A DNA stretch of 64,000 bases from assembly GCF_014207135.1 (NCBI RefSeq), contig NZ_JACHCC010000008.1, forward strand, positions 124,001-188,000, read 5' to 3'. The position numbers and the translations under genes are program-made. Origin of the DNA: Pedobacter cryoconitis. Its GTDB lineage: Bacteria > Bacteroidota > Bacteroidia > Sphingobacteriales > Sphingobacteriaceae. Below are positions 1 to 7,745 of the stretch, in pieces. The first letter of the stretch is position 1. Each line of letters begins with the position of its first letter. The notes below the pieces were generated by a model. The model ran no database searches. It was given only the letters and a program-made list of their open reading frames with translations, and had not been told where the DNA came from.

Positions 1-162
1 GACTGGGTTTCCGGCACCGCCATGATTCCTTATGTGGAGAGACTACCGCCAGCTATCAGGCAGGAATTTATAACAGCATATAAAGAAGGATTAAGACATG
101 AATTTAAAGGATCTCCTGTATTTTATCCTTTCAAAAGGACAATTATGGCAGCTACCTTCTAG
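1..162 (+). CDS. C-terminal end of a SAM-dependent methyltransferase (trans-aconitate methyltransferase-like), partial
   Basis: An open frame enters from the left edge and stops at TAG 160-162, giving 53 residues. It holds a DWVSGTAMIPYVERLP segment, then an EFITAYKEGLRHEF helix and a final FYPFKRTIMAA strand. This order (a WVxGT turn, a 'LP..R..F...Y' helix, then 'PF+R.fivA') is typical of the C-terminus of trans-aconitate 2-methyltransferase and related class I methyltransferases. The SAM-binding core lies outside the window, so the substrate cannot be confirmed. The gene is convergent with the PAS gene and the two stop codons overlap. Confidence 0.6.
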   Translation, partial: DWVSGTAMIPYVERLPPAIRQEFITAYKEGLRHEFKGSPVFYPFKRTIMAATF

Positions 163-818
163 TCTTTTTTATTTCCGACTACGACCACTCCGGATATCTT
201 TCCTGCCGCATCTCTTAATGGTGTATAACTAAAACAGATCCCATCGTTTTCAACTGCATAGGATACACCATTATGAAAAACATGCTGAAGCTCCCTGATG
301 CCTAGTTTTTTGTTGTCATTCCATAAATTCAACATTCTGTCATTTACAATTTGTACGATAAAACTATCGCCCTTAAATACTGCCATTGCTACGGGTGCTG
401 ACATCACCAGTGCACGCAGATTCGGCTCTGATTCTTCTAACCCTAATTTGCTCATCTCTCTTTCACCTACATCTACACTCACTACAAAAACTGCTCTGAC
501 CTTATTATTTTTATCAAAAATTGGCGTCAGACTATAATCGATAAAGATAGTTTCCAACTTATCATTGGCCCTGAGATAGACCTTTGCCCCGCTTTCCTTA
601 TATGGCTTTCCTGTCCGGATCACATTATTCAGTATTTCAGGATAAGGTTGTTCTGCAACTTCAGGCATAAATTCCAGCAACCTTGTCCCCAGTATACTTT
701 TTTCACGTTTTAACAGTTGCAGCATTGCAGGGTTTACCAGATCCAGTTTTAAACTACGTGCTTCAAAAACAGCCATCGCAACCGGGGCGTTATTAAATAA
801 ATTAATATATTTTCTCAT
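159..818 (-). CDS. PAS-domain protein without an output domain
   Basis: 219 residues with two related PAS modules. The first starts near residue 8 (NNAPVAMAVFEA) and runs to about 120, ending in a FxVSVDVGER strand. The second starts near residue 138 (MSAPVAMAVFKGDSF) and ends in a SGVVVVG strand. No histidine-kinase, GGDEF or HTH region follows. In Sphingobacteria this 'APVAMAVF' PAS type usually belongs to multi-PAS histidine kinases, so this may be a detached sensor or the shortened remnant of one. The second module is about 80 residues, shorter than a normal PAS fold. There is no signal peptide or TM segment, so it is expected to be cytoplasmic. Confidence 0.6.
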   Translation of the reverse strand: MRKYINLFNNAPVAMAVFEARSLKLDLVNPAMLQLLKREKSILGTRLLEFMPEVAEQPYPEILNNVIRTGKPYKESGAKVYLRANDKLETIFIDYSLTPIFDKNNKVRAVFVVSVDVGEREMSKLGLEESEPNLRALVMSAPVAMAVFKGDSFIVQIVNDRMLNLWNDNKKLGIRELQHVFHNGVSYAVENDGICFSYTPLRDAAGKISGVVVVGNKKD

Positions 819-1227
819 AAACTACAAACGGGATAATTACCTGATGCCTAAGTTCATCAGGCTTAATAAAGATTCCTATTTAAATCCATTTAACAAAATT
901 TATACGAGGTAAAACAGCTTTTATAAAAACAATATTCTTCACTCTTTCTTTAATCGCCGTCTAGGCTAAAAAGCTCTGGTTCATATCGTTATTGCGGTTT
1001 TTGCAATTTTCTATCAGAAATTGTACTACTCAATTATCAAAAAAGACATGAAATGCTTCAAAATTATTACAAATCAGGTCTGGTAAAAACCCACGCTAAC
1101 ATTCTGATTTCAGATTAATCCGAGTAACACACATCATTTAGTTTATTTTTTCCGAAAAATATTCAAGCTACGCAATTGCACTGCGCAGTTAATAATTTAC
1201 TTTGTACGAAGCCTAAATATTAAACAG
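819..1227. other. 409-bp intergenic region between divergent genes
   Basis: No convincing reading frame. A perfect 7-bp stem (CCTGATG 840-846, CATCAGG 855-861) lies just upstream of the PAS gene and would sit in its 5' leader. The right end holds the probable promoter of the nucleotidyltransferase pair. Confidence 0.5.
1176..1204 (+). promoter_or_regulatory. Probable Bacteroidota-type promoter of the nucleotidyltransferase pair, with an internal palindrome
   Basis: TTG at 1176-1178 and TTACTTTG at 1197-1204 resemble the Bacteroidota -33/-7 elements (TTG, about 19 nt, TAnnTTTG), here with an 18-nt spacer and one mismatch in the -7 box. Between them lies the perfect 10-bp palindrome ACTGCGCAGT (1180-1189), a position where a repressor would block polymerase. 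Confidence 0.4.
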
Positions 1228-1983
1228 ATGACTGAAACAATTAAACAAAAACTAACTGAGCTTGAACAAACTCATCAGATAAAGATATTATACGCCTGTG
1301 AATCAGGCAGCCGTGCCTGGGGATTTCCTTCTCCTGACAGCGATTTTGACGTACGTTTCATCTATACCCGGGCTATCAATGACTATTTAAATATCAAAGA
1401 GGTTCATGATGTCATAGAATTACCTGTTAATGAAGTCCTGGATATCTGTGGCTGGGATATCAAAAAATCATTGAATCTGTTTCATAGATCTAACAGTCCT
1501 TTATAAGAATGGCTGCAATCCCCTATTGTCTATCAAGAAGATAGTGCTTTTGCAGGGGAGTTACGAAAACTGATGCCATTATATTATATCAACAGGTCTG
1601 GTGCCAATCATTATCTATCGATAACCTATAATACGCTGACCAATGATTTACAAAGTGATGAAGTAAAATTAAAACGTTATTTCTATGCTCTACGTTCCCT
1701 GCTGGCTGGCTTATGGATCGTAGAAAAACAAGATCTCCCGCCAATGGAGTTCCACATACTGCTTGATTTGGTTACTGATTTCTCTGTCCGGCAGGATATC
1801 AATGAATTAATGGAAATCAAAAAGACAGCAGACGAAAAGACACGCATTCCTAAAAGAAAAACACTAAATGACTGGTTAGCACATACGATGGAAAACTGTA
1901 AAGAAAAAATAGCCGGGCTCTCTGCGGAGAAACAACAGGCTGAAGAATTAAACCTAATATTCAGAAAATATCTCTTGTCATGA
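1228..1983 (+). pseudogene. RlaP-like nucleotidyltransferase interrupted by an in-frame TAA
   Basis: Codons 1-92 (1228-1503) encode the N-terminal half of a DNA-polymerase-beta-superfamily nucleotidyltransferase: the ESGSRAWGFPSPDSDFDVRFIY stretch carries the GS...SDxDxR catalytic motif with both metal-binding aspartates. The frame then meets TAA at 1504-1506 and carries on in the same frame (EWLQSPIVYQED..., then MPLYYINRSGANHYL from 1573) to a stop at 1981-1983. The residues flanking the stop fit the family's 'SNP.L.EWL.SPIVY' region without a gap, so one residue was replaced by a stop. The gene is therefore nonsense-mutated, read through, or split in two. It overlaps the next gene by ATGA. 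Confidence 0.75.
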
Positions 1984-3074
1984 CATACAATCAGTTAAAA
2001 CAGCAGAAACAGCATCTTTTACTGGATTGTATCAGCGGCAGTACGGCTTATAACCTAAACATACCAGGATCGGATATTGACAAAAAAGGGATATTTGTTC
2101 TGCCGCAGACCGAATTATATGGCTTTAATTACCAGGAACAGCTATCAAATCCGAGTCAGGATGAGGTGTATTTTGAGATCGGACGTTTTTTGGATTTATT
2201 AACTAAAAATAATCCAAACATCCTTGAATTACTGAATACCCCAGGGGAATTCGTTTTGTACAGACACCCTTTAATGGATCTGGTCAGACCTGATGAATTC
2301 TTATCCAAACTCTGTTTAGATACTTTTGCCGGATATGCACACAATCAGGTCAAAAAAGCCAGAGGGCTAAATAAAAAGATCAATAAACCAACGGCCGGGG
2401 AGCGAAAATCAATCATTGACTTTTGCCATGTGATCTATAAAGACCTGAGTATCCCACTCGCAGACTTCTTAAAGGAAAAGAGGTATAGCCAACAAGACTG
2501 CGGTCTGACCAATCTTGCTCATTTCAAGGATTCTTATCTGTTATTTCATCAACATCAGCTGTCGGATAACAGCAACTTTTCAGGAATCATTTCCGGACCA
2601 CAGTCACAGGATGTACAATTAAGTCGTGTGCCTAAAGGCCTGGAATCCCTGGCTGTAATGAACTTCAATAAGGATGGCTATTCAACTTACTGCCGCGAAT
2701 ACCGGGAGTATAAAGATTGGGAAGAAAACCGTAATCAGCTTCGTTATAGCGGTACGATAGCACATGGTAAAAATTATGATGCGAAAAATATGATGCATAC
2801 TTTTCGCCTGCTGAATATGGCTGAAGAGATCGCTGTAAATCATCAGGTGATTGTCCATCGGAAAGACCGCGATTTTCTACTGAAAATCCGCAATGGAGAA
2901 TTTGAATTTGACACTTTATTAAAACTGATCAGTGAAAAACTCGAACATATCACTGAATTATATCAGTCTTCCTCTCTACCGGATCGGCCTGATATAAAAA
3001 AGACAGAAAGTTTATTGGTTCAGCTCAGGAGCGAATTTTATGAAGAGTATAATTACGGATCATTATCAAAATAG
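1980..3074 (+). CDS. RlaP-family nucleotidyltransferase
   Basis: 364 residues. The N-terminus carries the nucleotidyltransferase motif GSTAYNLNIPGSDIDKKGIF (about residues 20-40) with the paired aspartates of the pol-beta superfamily. The following NPNILELLNTP segment and the long helical C-terminal half match the RlaP (RNA-ligase-associated Pol beta) family. Substrates of this family are not settled; members are often found with RNA ligases or in phages, which suggests RNA end modification, but no ligase is visible here. It starts at an ATGA overlap with the interrupted paralogue, so the two were probably translated as a pair. The stop codon lies at the edge of the loop of a 16-bp stem-loop. 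Confidence 0.75.
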   Translation: MTYNQLKQQKQHLLLDCISGSTAYNLNIPGSDIDKKGIFVLPQTELYGFNYQEQLSNPSQDEVYFEIGRFLDLLTKNNPNILELLNTPGEFVLYRHPLMDLVRPDEFLSKLCLDTFAGYAHNQVKKARGLNKKINKPTAGERKSIIDFCHVIYKDLSIPLADFLKEKRYSQQDCGLTNLAHFKDSYLLFHQHQLSDNSNFSGIISGPQSQDVQLSRVPKGLESLAVMNFNKDGYSTYCREYREYKDWEENRNQLRYSGTIAHGKNYDAKNMMHTFRLLNMAEEIAVNHQVIVHRKDRDFLLKIRNGEFEFDTLLKLISEKLEHITELYQSSSLPDRPDIKKTESLLVQLRSEFYEEYNYGSLSK

Positions 3075-3095
3075 TATCATTTTGATAATGATCCG
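3056..3095 (+). terminator. Perfect 16-bp stem-loop spanning a stop codon
   Basis: CGGATCATTATCAAAA (3056-3071) and its exact reverse complement (3080-3095) are separated by 8 nt that contain the TAG stop of the preceding gene. No clear U-tract follows, so it may act as an mRNA 3'-end or stability hairpin rather than a classical terminator. Confidence 0.6.
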
Positions 3096-3174
3096 GTTAC
3101 ACTGCTTCACCGATTTATTTTCTGTTTTATAAGTAAAAAAATATCTTTATAGAATTAATCAACCCTATTGAAAA

Positions 3175-4134
3175 ATGAAATCAATATTTACCTACATTTC
3201 CTGCTGTTTAATCTTACTTACAGTAGTTTCATCCTGTACCAGCAGGGCCAGTAAAATCGATGCCGGAGACGGTGCCAGCAAAGGCACTGCCGAAAGTGCC
3301 AGTCGCATTATTGAATATACCAATTTAATTGTGGACATGTCGAACAGCCATAATACTTATCTGAAAAGTATACTTGGAAATACAGACCGGATTGAAAGTG
3401 GATTGAAAAATCCCGACAAAAGATTTGCTTTCGTGGGAATAATCCCTCCCCATCTTTTCACAACGTCGATCCGGAGTACTTCGGGGATTACTATAGATAA
3501 ACCCGTTGATGAATTGGGAAAAGATGACCAGGCCTATTTTATGACTGAAATAGCCCGGTACAAGTTAACTTTTAAAAAGCTAAATGACAGTTATCAGCAA
3601 TTAGACGATTATCTAAAAGCACAGGACTATAAAGATGATAAAAGCATTAAAGGTTATGCTTTGATAGACACGGTCAGAAACACGGCAAAAAACCTCTACG
3701 AACAAAAAGTAGCCATGATGAAACGTGTAAATGTAATAGCGGATGCTGCAGAAATGGTTGTCCTGAAAAGCAGCCCGCTGAAAGACTATATCCTGGCTAT
3801 GAAGACTGATATGAAAAACATCAGGAATTTCGTTGACATGCTCGCGAATGATGGCAGGAACTATACAAAGATCAGTGCACAGGCACAGGCTAATTACAAA
3901 GCTCTGGAAGCCTCACAAGCTAAAAATGCTGCGTTAAATCCTGATAACGCCAAAAAGGCAAATAAAGAAAGTGAGTATAAACGTTTTTATGATGGTTTTC
4001 ATGAGCTGTTATTACACACAAAAAAAACATTACGGGATGCAGGTGAAAAAGGTACACTAACAGCTGCTGATATCGAGGGCCTGGACCGTGATTATGATGG
4101 TCTGATCAGAAATTACAATTACTTCAATCAGTAA
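3175..4134 (+). CDS. YiiG/DUF3829-family lipoprotein
   Basis: 319 residues. The N-terminus is a lipoprotein signal (hydrophobic core, then VSSC with Cys at about residue 21). The mature part is almost entirely helical and lysine-rich: an EYTNLIVDMSN start, a YKLTFKKLNDSYQQLDDYLKAQDY middle and a final 'LDRDYDGLIRNYNYF' helix, the architecture of DUF3829 (YiiG). The role of the family is unknown; the protein should be anchored in the periplasm or outer membrane. It stands alone, bounded by a stem-loop upstream and a strong terminator downstream. Confidence 0.6.
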   Translation: MKSIFTYISCCLILLTVVSSCTSRASKIDAGDGASKGTAESASRIIEYTNLIVDMSNSHNTYLKSILGNTDRIESGLKNPDKRFAFVGIIPPHLFTTSIRSTSGITIDKPVDELGKDDQAYFMTEIARYKLTFKKLNDSYQQLDDYLKAQDYKDDKSIKGYALIDTVRNTAKNLYEQKVAMMKRVNVIADAAEMVVLKSSPLKDYILAMKTDMKNIRNFVDMLANDGRNYTKISAQAQANYKALEASQAKNAALNPDNAKKANKESEYKRFYDGFHELLLHTKKTLRDAGEKGTLTAADIEGLDRDYDGLIRNYNYFNQ

Positions 4135-4146
4135 GATACCAGCTTT

Positions 4147-4187
4147 AAAACGGATGTTCTTTTTTGCTCACGAAGAACATCCGTTTT
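4147..4187. terminator. Bidirectional terminator
   Basis: AAAACGGATGTTCTT (4147-4161) pairs exactly with 4173-4187 across an 11-nt loop. A-rich and T-rich ends on both sides let it serve the DUF3829 gene and the convergent YrdB-like gene. Confidence 0.8.
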
Positions 4188-4559
4188 TCAGGATTGTTTC
4201 AATAGCCATTTGATTCTTTCGTACGAAACCACATAGTGCGCAAAAACGATTACCGAAAAAATATTCGCCACCAGCGGCCCTATACTCCCGTGAATAAACC
4301 AGAACCCCAAAGCAAAGAAAAACAGTTCGATAACCAGTCTGGTCCACCCTGGCACAGCAACAACAGTTTTCCCCGAGCGGCTGGGATCATGAGGTACTGC
4401 AAATATTCCCCAGACTGCTGCCAAAATCAGTGGCAGAAAAATTGCCCATAAGTATCTGCTCCATTCTCCGCTGGTTACCCAACCCCAGTAAACGGCAGCA
4501 AACAGAACTGTTAATTCCAATAGAAAGCGTAAAGCCAGATTGACGGGATGGTAACTCAT
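4188..4559 (-). CDS. YrdB-family (DUF2568) small membrane protein
   Basis: 123 residues from ATG 4559 (MSYHPVNLALRFLLEL). This start is preferred to an upstream TTG that would add only seven polar residues. Four hydrophobic segments are visible. The motif WGIFAVPHDPSRSGK in the central loop is the hallmark of DUF2568/YrdB proteins. Function is unknown for the family; it is an inner-membrane protein. It stands alone and shares a terminator with the lipoprotein gene. Confidence 0.7.
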   Translation of the reverse strand: MSYHPVNLALRFLLELTVLFAAVYWGWVTSGEWSRYLWAIFLPLILAAVWGIFAVPHDPSRSGKTVVAVPGWTRLVIELFFFALGFWFIHGSIGPLVANIFSVIVFAHYVVSYERIKWLLKQS

Positions 4560-4614
4560 TTCAGATTTATTTCCACCCAAATTACAAATCTATTTTTTAA
4601 TATAAAACGGTTTA

Positions 4615-5448
4615 TTAACGACTGGCTTCTAATTGTTTACCTAACCCTTCCCTGTCTATCTGAATCCAGTATTCTGCTATTTTACCATGTTCTAACCGAT
4701 AAACTGCACTTGCAATTTCCACCAGTGTTTTCCCAGTAGAAGGATGACCATCTATCGTTCCAAGATGTTTTCCGGTTTGTTTCCAGCGGGCATATACTTT
4801 ATCATCACTGGCTATTAATTCAGTAATTTCAAAAGAGAAATTTCCATATAAAGCGAGGAACTCTCTGATATGTGCAGCGTAATCCTGTGGTGTCCTTTTG
4901 ACAGCAGTCTCTTCTTCGGCATTCATCTGGTGGGCCAACACTGTATCAGCCATAAATTTCACTGCCTGATCTGGATGTTTACCAGAGCGTACCACTTCCA
5001 GAAATTGCCTGACCATTTCTTTATTTTCTAAGGTCAGATACTGCTTTTTCAAGGCTATTGCCGCAATTTCTATATTTGCTTTTGAGGGAAGATCAGCTAC
5101 AGCGATGCAAACTCTTGCAGGAAAACCCTCCTTAAAAAATGAACTGTAGACTTTATTCGTCACAGGATAATTATCCATATTCTTGAGGTAAACAGTTACA
5201 TTCACCAAATCAGCAAAACCAAGCCCCTGTTCCCTGAGTAACTGATCAATGTTTTTCATGACCTGATTCACTTCGGCTTCAAAGCTGTCATCGACCAACT
5301 TTCCTGTACGATTGTCCTGACCAATCTGTCCAGATATAAATACTAATTCATTTGTCTGTTTTACTTTGCTGTAAGGTAGCTTTTCTTTCTGCTGTGCCAT
5401 CGTAGAGATAGAGGAGATTAATAAAAGGGTGAATACTATACTTTTCAT
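4615..5448 (-). CDS. Secreted fusion of a RidA/YjgF domain and a SnoaL-like domain
   Basis: 277 residues from ATG 5448; that start gives a clean signal peptide (MKSIVFTLLLISSISTMAQ), whereas the longer reading adds 17 residues in front of it. Residues about 20-135 form a RidA fold (FISGQIGQD, VTVYLKNMDNYP, FFKEGFPARVCIAVADLP), including the arginine used by enamine/imine deaminases. Residues about 140-277 form a SnoaL-like cone (VRQFLEVVRSGKHPDQ..., YWIQIDREGLGKQL). RidA normally detoxifies reactive imines in the cytoplasm, so export and fusion are unusual. It is divergent from a LysR regulator that probably controls it. Confidence 0.75.
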   Translation of the reverse strand: MKSIVFTLLLISSISTMAQQKEKLPYSKVKQTNELVFISGQIGQDNRTGKLVDDSFEAEVNQVMKNIDQLLREQGLGFADLVNVTVYLKNMDNYPVTNKVYSSFFKEGFPARVCIAVADLPSKANIEIAAIALKKQYLTLENKEMVRQFLEVVRSGKHPDQAVKFMADTVLAHQMNAEEETAVKRTPQDYAAHIREFLALYGNFSFEITELIASDDKVYARWKQTGKHLGTIDGHPSTGKTLVEIASAVYRLEHGKIAEYWIQIDREGLGKQLEASR

Positions 5449-5482
5449 CCTTACAAAATTACCGGAAGCATTTAATACTGAA

Positions 5483-5521
5483 AATACTATTTTTGTCAAA
5501 CATTAATACCAAAATAGTATT
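5483..5521. promoter_or_regulatory. Dyad between RidA-SnoaL and lysR: probable LysR operator
   Basis: AATACTATTTT (5483-5493) is repeated in exact inverse as AAAATAGTATT (5511-5521) with a 17-bp spacer. The right arm ends 3 bp before the lysR ATG, which fits negative autoregulation combined with control of the divergent gene. Confidence 0.55.
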
Positions 5522-5524
5522 ACT

Positions 5525-6400
5525 ATGGATTTGAGGCATCTGAATTATTTTCTTGTTTTAGCAGAAGAATTACATTTTGGAAGAGCGGCTGAGCGATTAC
5601 ATATTTCACAGCCTCCTTTAAGCAGGATGATCCAGCAAATAGAAAACGACCTGGGTGTATTACTCTTTGAAAGAACAAAAAGAAGTGTCATCCTTACTCC
5701 TGCCGGCTCTGATTTCCTACAGGAAGCGAAACAAATGATTTCGCAGATGCAAGCTGTAAAAAAACGCCTGGCAATCTACGGGAAAGGTGAAACGGGTACT
5801 TTAAGGATTGGCTACGTAGGTGCGGTGATGCACAGCAAACTCCCTTCATTATTAGCAGATTTCAGCAAAGGCCTGCCCTATATTAATCTCCGGTTTGAGG
5901 AACTACCGAATCATAATCTAGTCCATGAATTAAATAACGGGACGCTGGATGTCGCTTTCGTCAGAACCTGGCTGCACCCCGAAAAACTAGAAGAAAATCT
6001 GATCCTAACAGAACCATTTATAGCGGTTTTACCTGTAGCTCATGCTTTAGCACAGCAGCAAAGGATAGCAATCGAGGACTTAAAACAAGAGACTTTCATC
6101 ACATTTTCCCGTGAATGCGGCCCGACTATATTTGATAGTTTCCTCGCTCTGTGTTCAAATGCAGGATTTAGTCCGCAGATCTCTCATTATGCCTCACAGT
6201 TAAATTCAGTACTAAGACTTGTAGAAAGTGGTTTTGGCATTTCTCTGCTACCCGAACATGTAGAACAAGGATATCAACTGAATTTAAAATTTATCCCCCT
6301 TGAAAATACAGAAGAAACTGTTCCGCTGATTATGCTGCACAGAAAGGAAAATCCAAATCCTGCTTTGTTGCATTTAAAAAACCACCTGTTTCAACCCTAA
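5525..6400 (+). CDS. LysR-family transcriptional regulator
   Basis: 291 residues. Residues 1-60 form the winged HTH (MDLRHLNYFLVLAEELHFGRAAERL, then ISQPPLSRMIQQIE), followed by a linker helix and the two-lobed effector-binding domain (GTLRIGYVGAVMHSKLP from about 90). The effector is not predictable. It is divergent from the RidA-SnoaL gene across 76 bp that hold an 11-bp dyad, the usual layout for a LysR regulator and its target. No Shine-Dalgarno sequence is seen, as is common in this phylum. Confidence 0.9.
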   Translation: MDLRHLNYFLVLAEELHFGRAAERLHISQPPLSRMIQQIENDLGVLLFERTKRSVILTPAGSDFLQEAKQMISQMQAVKKRLAIYGKGETGTLRIGYVGAVMHSKLPSLLADFSKGLPYINLRFEELPNHNLVHELNNGTLDVAFVRTWLHPEKLEENLILTEPFIAVLPVAHALAQQQRIAIEDLKQETFITFSRECGPTIFDSFLALCSNAGFSPQISHYASQLNSVLRLVESGFGISLLPEHVEQGYQLNLKFIPLENTEETVPLIMLHRKENPNPALLHLKNHLFQP

Positions 6401-6436
6401 TAGTAAGTACTAGTCTGCTTGTTCAAGTCTGCTTTC

Positions 6437-6480
6437 GTTCGGAGATCGTTCGGAGATTGTTCGGAGATTGTTCGGAGTAC
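6437..6480. repeat. Four tandem 11-bp repeats
   Basis: Four consecutive copies of GTTCGGAGATT (the first ends in C, the last in AC) fill 6437-6480. The last copy can fold back on CTTCGAAC (about 6480-6487). They lie in the 204-bp gap between lysR and the DUF6266 gene, which has no other content apart from a probable promoter. Confidence 0.8.
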
Positions 6481-6604
6481 CTTCGAACTGAGCTGAACAA
6501 TATATGAACCAAACAAGAATTAATTATCAAACAAGTTACAATCTATTCAAAATGAATGATTATATTGTATATACTGAAATATTAATCATTTAAAGGAAAT
6601 TATT

Positions 6605-7246
6605 ATGGCAAAAGCAGATGATGGCCTTTTTGGGGGCCTGAGAGGAAGTATCAGAAATCTGGTGTTCTATAAATATATGGGACAGCCTTGTGTAAAAACG
6701 AAACCTCAACTCAAAAAAAAAGGGTCGAGAACGCTTCCACAACAAGCTCAGAACAATAAATTAAAATTATTAAGTCCATTCTTAACCTCGGTTAAATCAT
6801 TCCTCAGCATCGGATTTGAATTTAAAGCAAAGGAGCAGAACAAAACAGCAAATAATCAGGCTACATCTATCAATCTGCTGAATGGGATTAAGGGCATATA
6901 TCCAGATCAGGAAATCAACTGGAATGAAATATATGTAGCCGATGGAGACCTTGCCAGGCCAGAAAATGTACAGGTGACAATGACAGCTGACTCTTTTCAG
7001 TTTAACTGGGAGCGCACTACCGGATCAGAGGACGACAGGAGTATGATATTAGTATACTGTCATGATAATAATGAATCTCATTTCAGCTTCAGTGGCGCAA
7101 GAAGAGCAGAATTAAAGGATGTATTTACTTTAAGATCCAGGTATATAGCAGGTAAAACATTTGAAGTATTTATCGCCTTTAAAAACATTATCAGTAATGA
7201 AGTGTCCAGAAGTGTTTATTGTGGCAGACATGCGTACCAACCTTAA
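6605..7246 (+). CDS. DUF6266-family protein
   Basis: 213 residues. The N-terminus (MAKADDGLFGGLRGSIRNLVFYKYMGQ, with following K-rich 'KTKPQLKKKGSRTLPQQAQNNK') and the 'LNGIKGIYPD...INW..IYVADGDL' middle match the Bacteroidota-restricted DUF6266 family. The C-terminal half reads as a beta-sandwich. There is no signal peptide. Function is unknown; many paralogues are usual in Pedobacter genomes. AAAGGAAAT at -13 to -5 is a plausible ribosome binding site. A very strong terminator follows. Confidence 0.65.
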   Translation: MAKADDGLFGGLRGSIRNLVFYKYMGQPCVKTKPQLKKKGSRTLPQQAQNNKLKLLSPFLTSVKSFLSIGFEFKAKEQNKTANNQATSINLLNGIKGIYPDQEINWNEIYVADGDLARPENVQVTMTADSFQFNWERTTGSEDDRSMILVYCHDNNESHFSFSGARRAELKDVFTLRSRYIAGKTFEVFIAFKNIISNEVSRSVYCGRHAYQP

Positions 7247-7251
7247 AATAA

Positions 7252-7297
7252 AAGCGCGGTGCTCCGGTTCTGAAAGACGAACCGGAGCACCGCGCTT
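7252..7297. terminator. Strong bidirectional terminator
   Basis: A perfect 19-bp G/C-rich stem (7252-7270 with 7279-7297) and an 8-nt loop lie between two convergent genes. Confidence 0.9.
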
Positions 7298-7314
7298 AAA
7301 TAAATTTACTCTTT

Positions 7315-7737
7315 TTATGCCTGAGGCTCCAGGTACTGCGCATAACAATAGCCTTCTTCCCCATCATTGGTACGCACCAGCCACCATAAATCATTACTTC
7401 TGTTAACCAATGTAATCACTTCATCATGAGCAGCTTTTCCAACGATAGGCTGATCAGTTCCTGGTCCTTTACGGATATTCAGGTTACTGCTGTCAGTAAT
7501 CACTTTAGCATGGGTTACCGCAGCATCAACAGCTACGTTTACATTTAAAACCAGATCACCGGAAGCAAAATTCGGGTCAATCTGATTGTAAATATCCCAA
7601 AGTTTATCTTTCGTAGCACCATCCGCAGCGGTTCCGTCTACATACAATATTCCATCCTGCTCACGAACAGCCAGGTCAGAAATCCCTGCTGCAGTTGCAG
7701 CATCAGTCAGTGCTTTATATTTATCTTCTAATGCCAT
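7315..7737 (-). CDS. SH3b-domain protein
   Basis: 140 residues without a signal peptide. The N-terminal ~65 residues (IYV-DGTA.. ATKDKLWDIYNQIDP) resemble a BON-like alpha/beta unit. Residues about 78-137 are a bacterial SH3 domain: ITDSSNLNIRKGPGTDQPIVGKA, then WWLVRTNDGEEGYCYAQYL. SH3b domains bind cell-wall or other peptide ligands. It lies 8 bp downstream of the BON lipoprotein gene, so the two form an operon and probably act together at the envelope, although the export route of this protein is unclear. Confidence 0.7.
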   Translation of the reverse strand: MALEDKYKALTDAATAAGISDLAVREQDGILYVDGTAADGATKDKLWDIYNQIDPNFASGDLVLNVNVAVDAAVTHAKVITDSSNLNIRKGPGTDQPIVGKAAHDEVITLVNRSNDLWWLVRTNDGEEGYCYAQYLEPQA

Positions 7738-7745
7738 AATTCAGC

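Noticed and set aside
1504..1506. Selenocysteine or other recoding at the in-frame stop
   Set aside because: The codon is TAA, not TGA or TAG, and no stem-loop of the required kind follows.
6437..6480. CRISPR array
   Set aside because: Repeats are 11 bp, directly adjacent and without spacers; no cas genes exist in the window.
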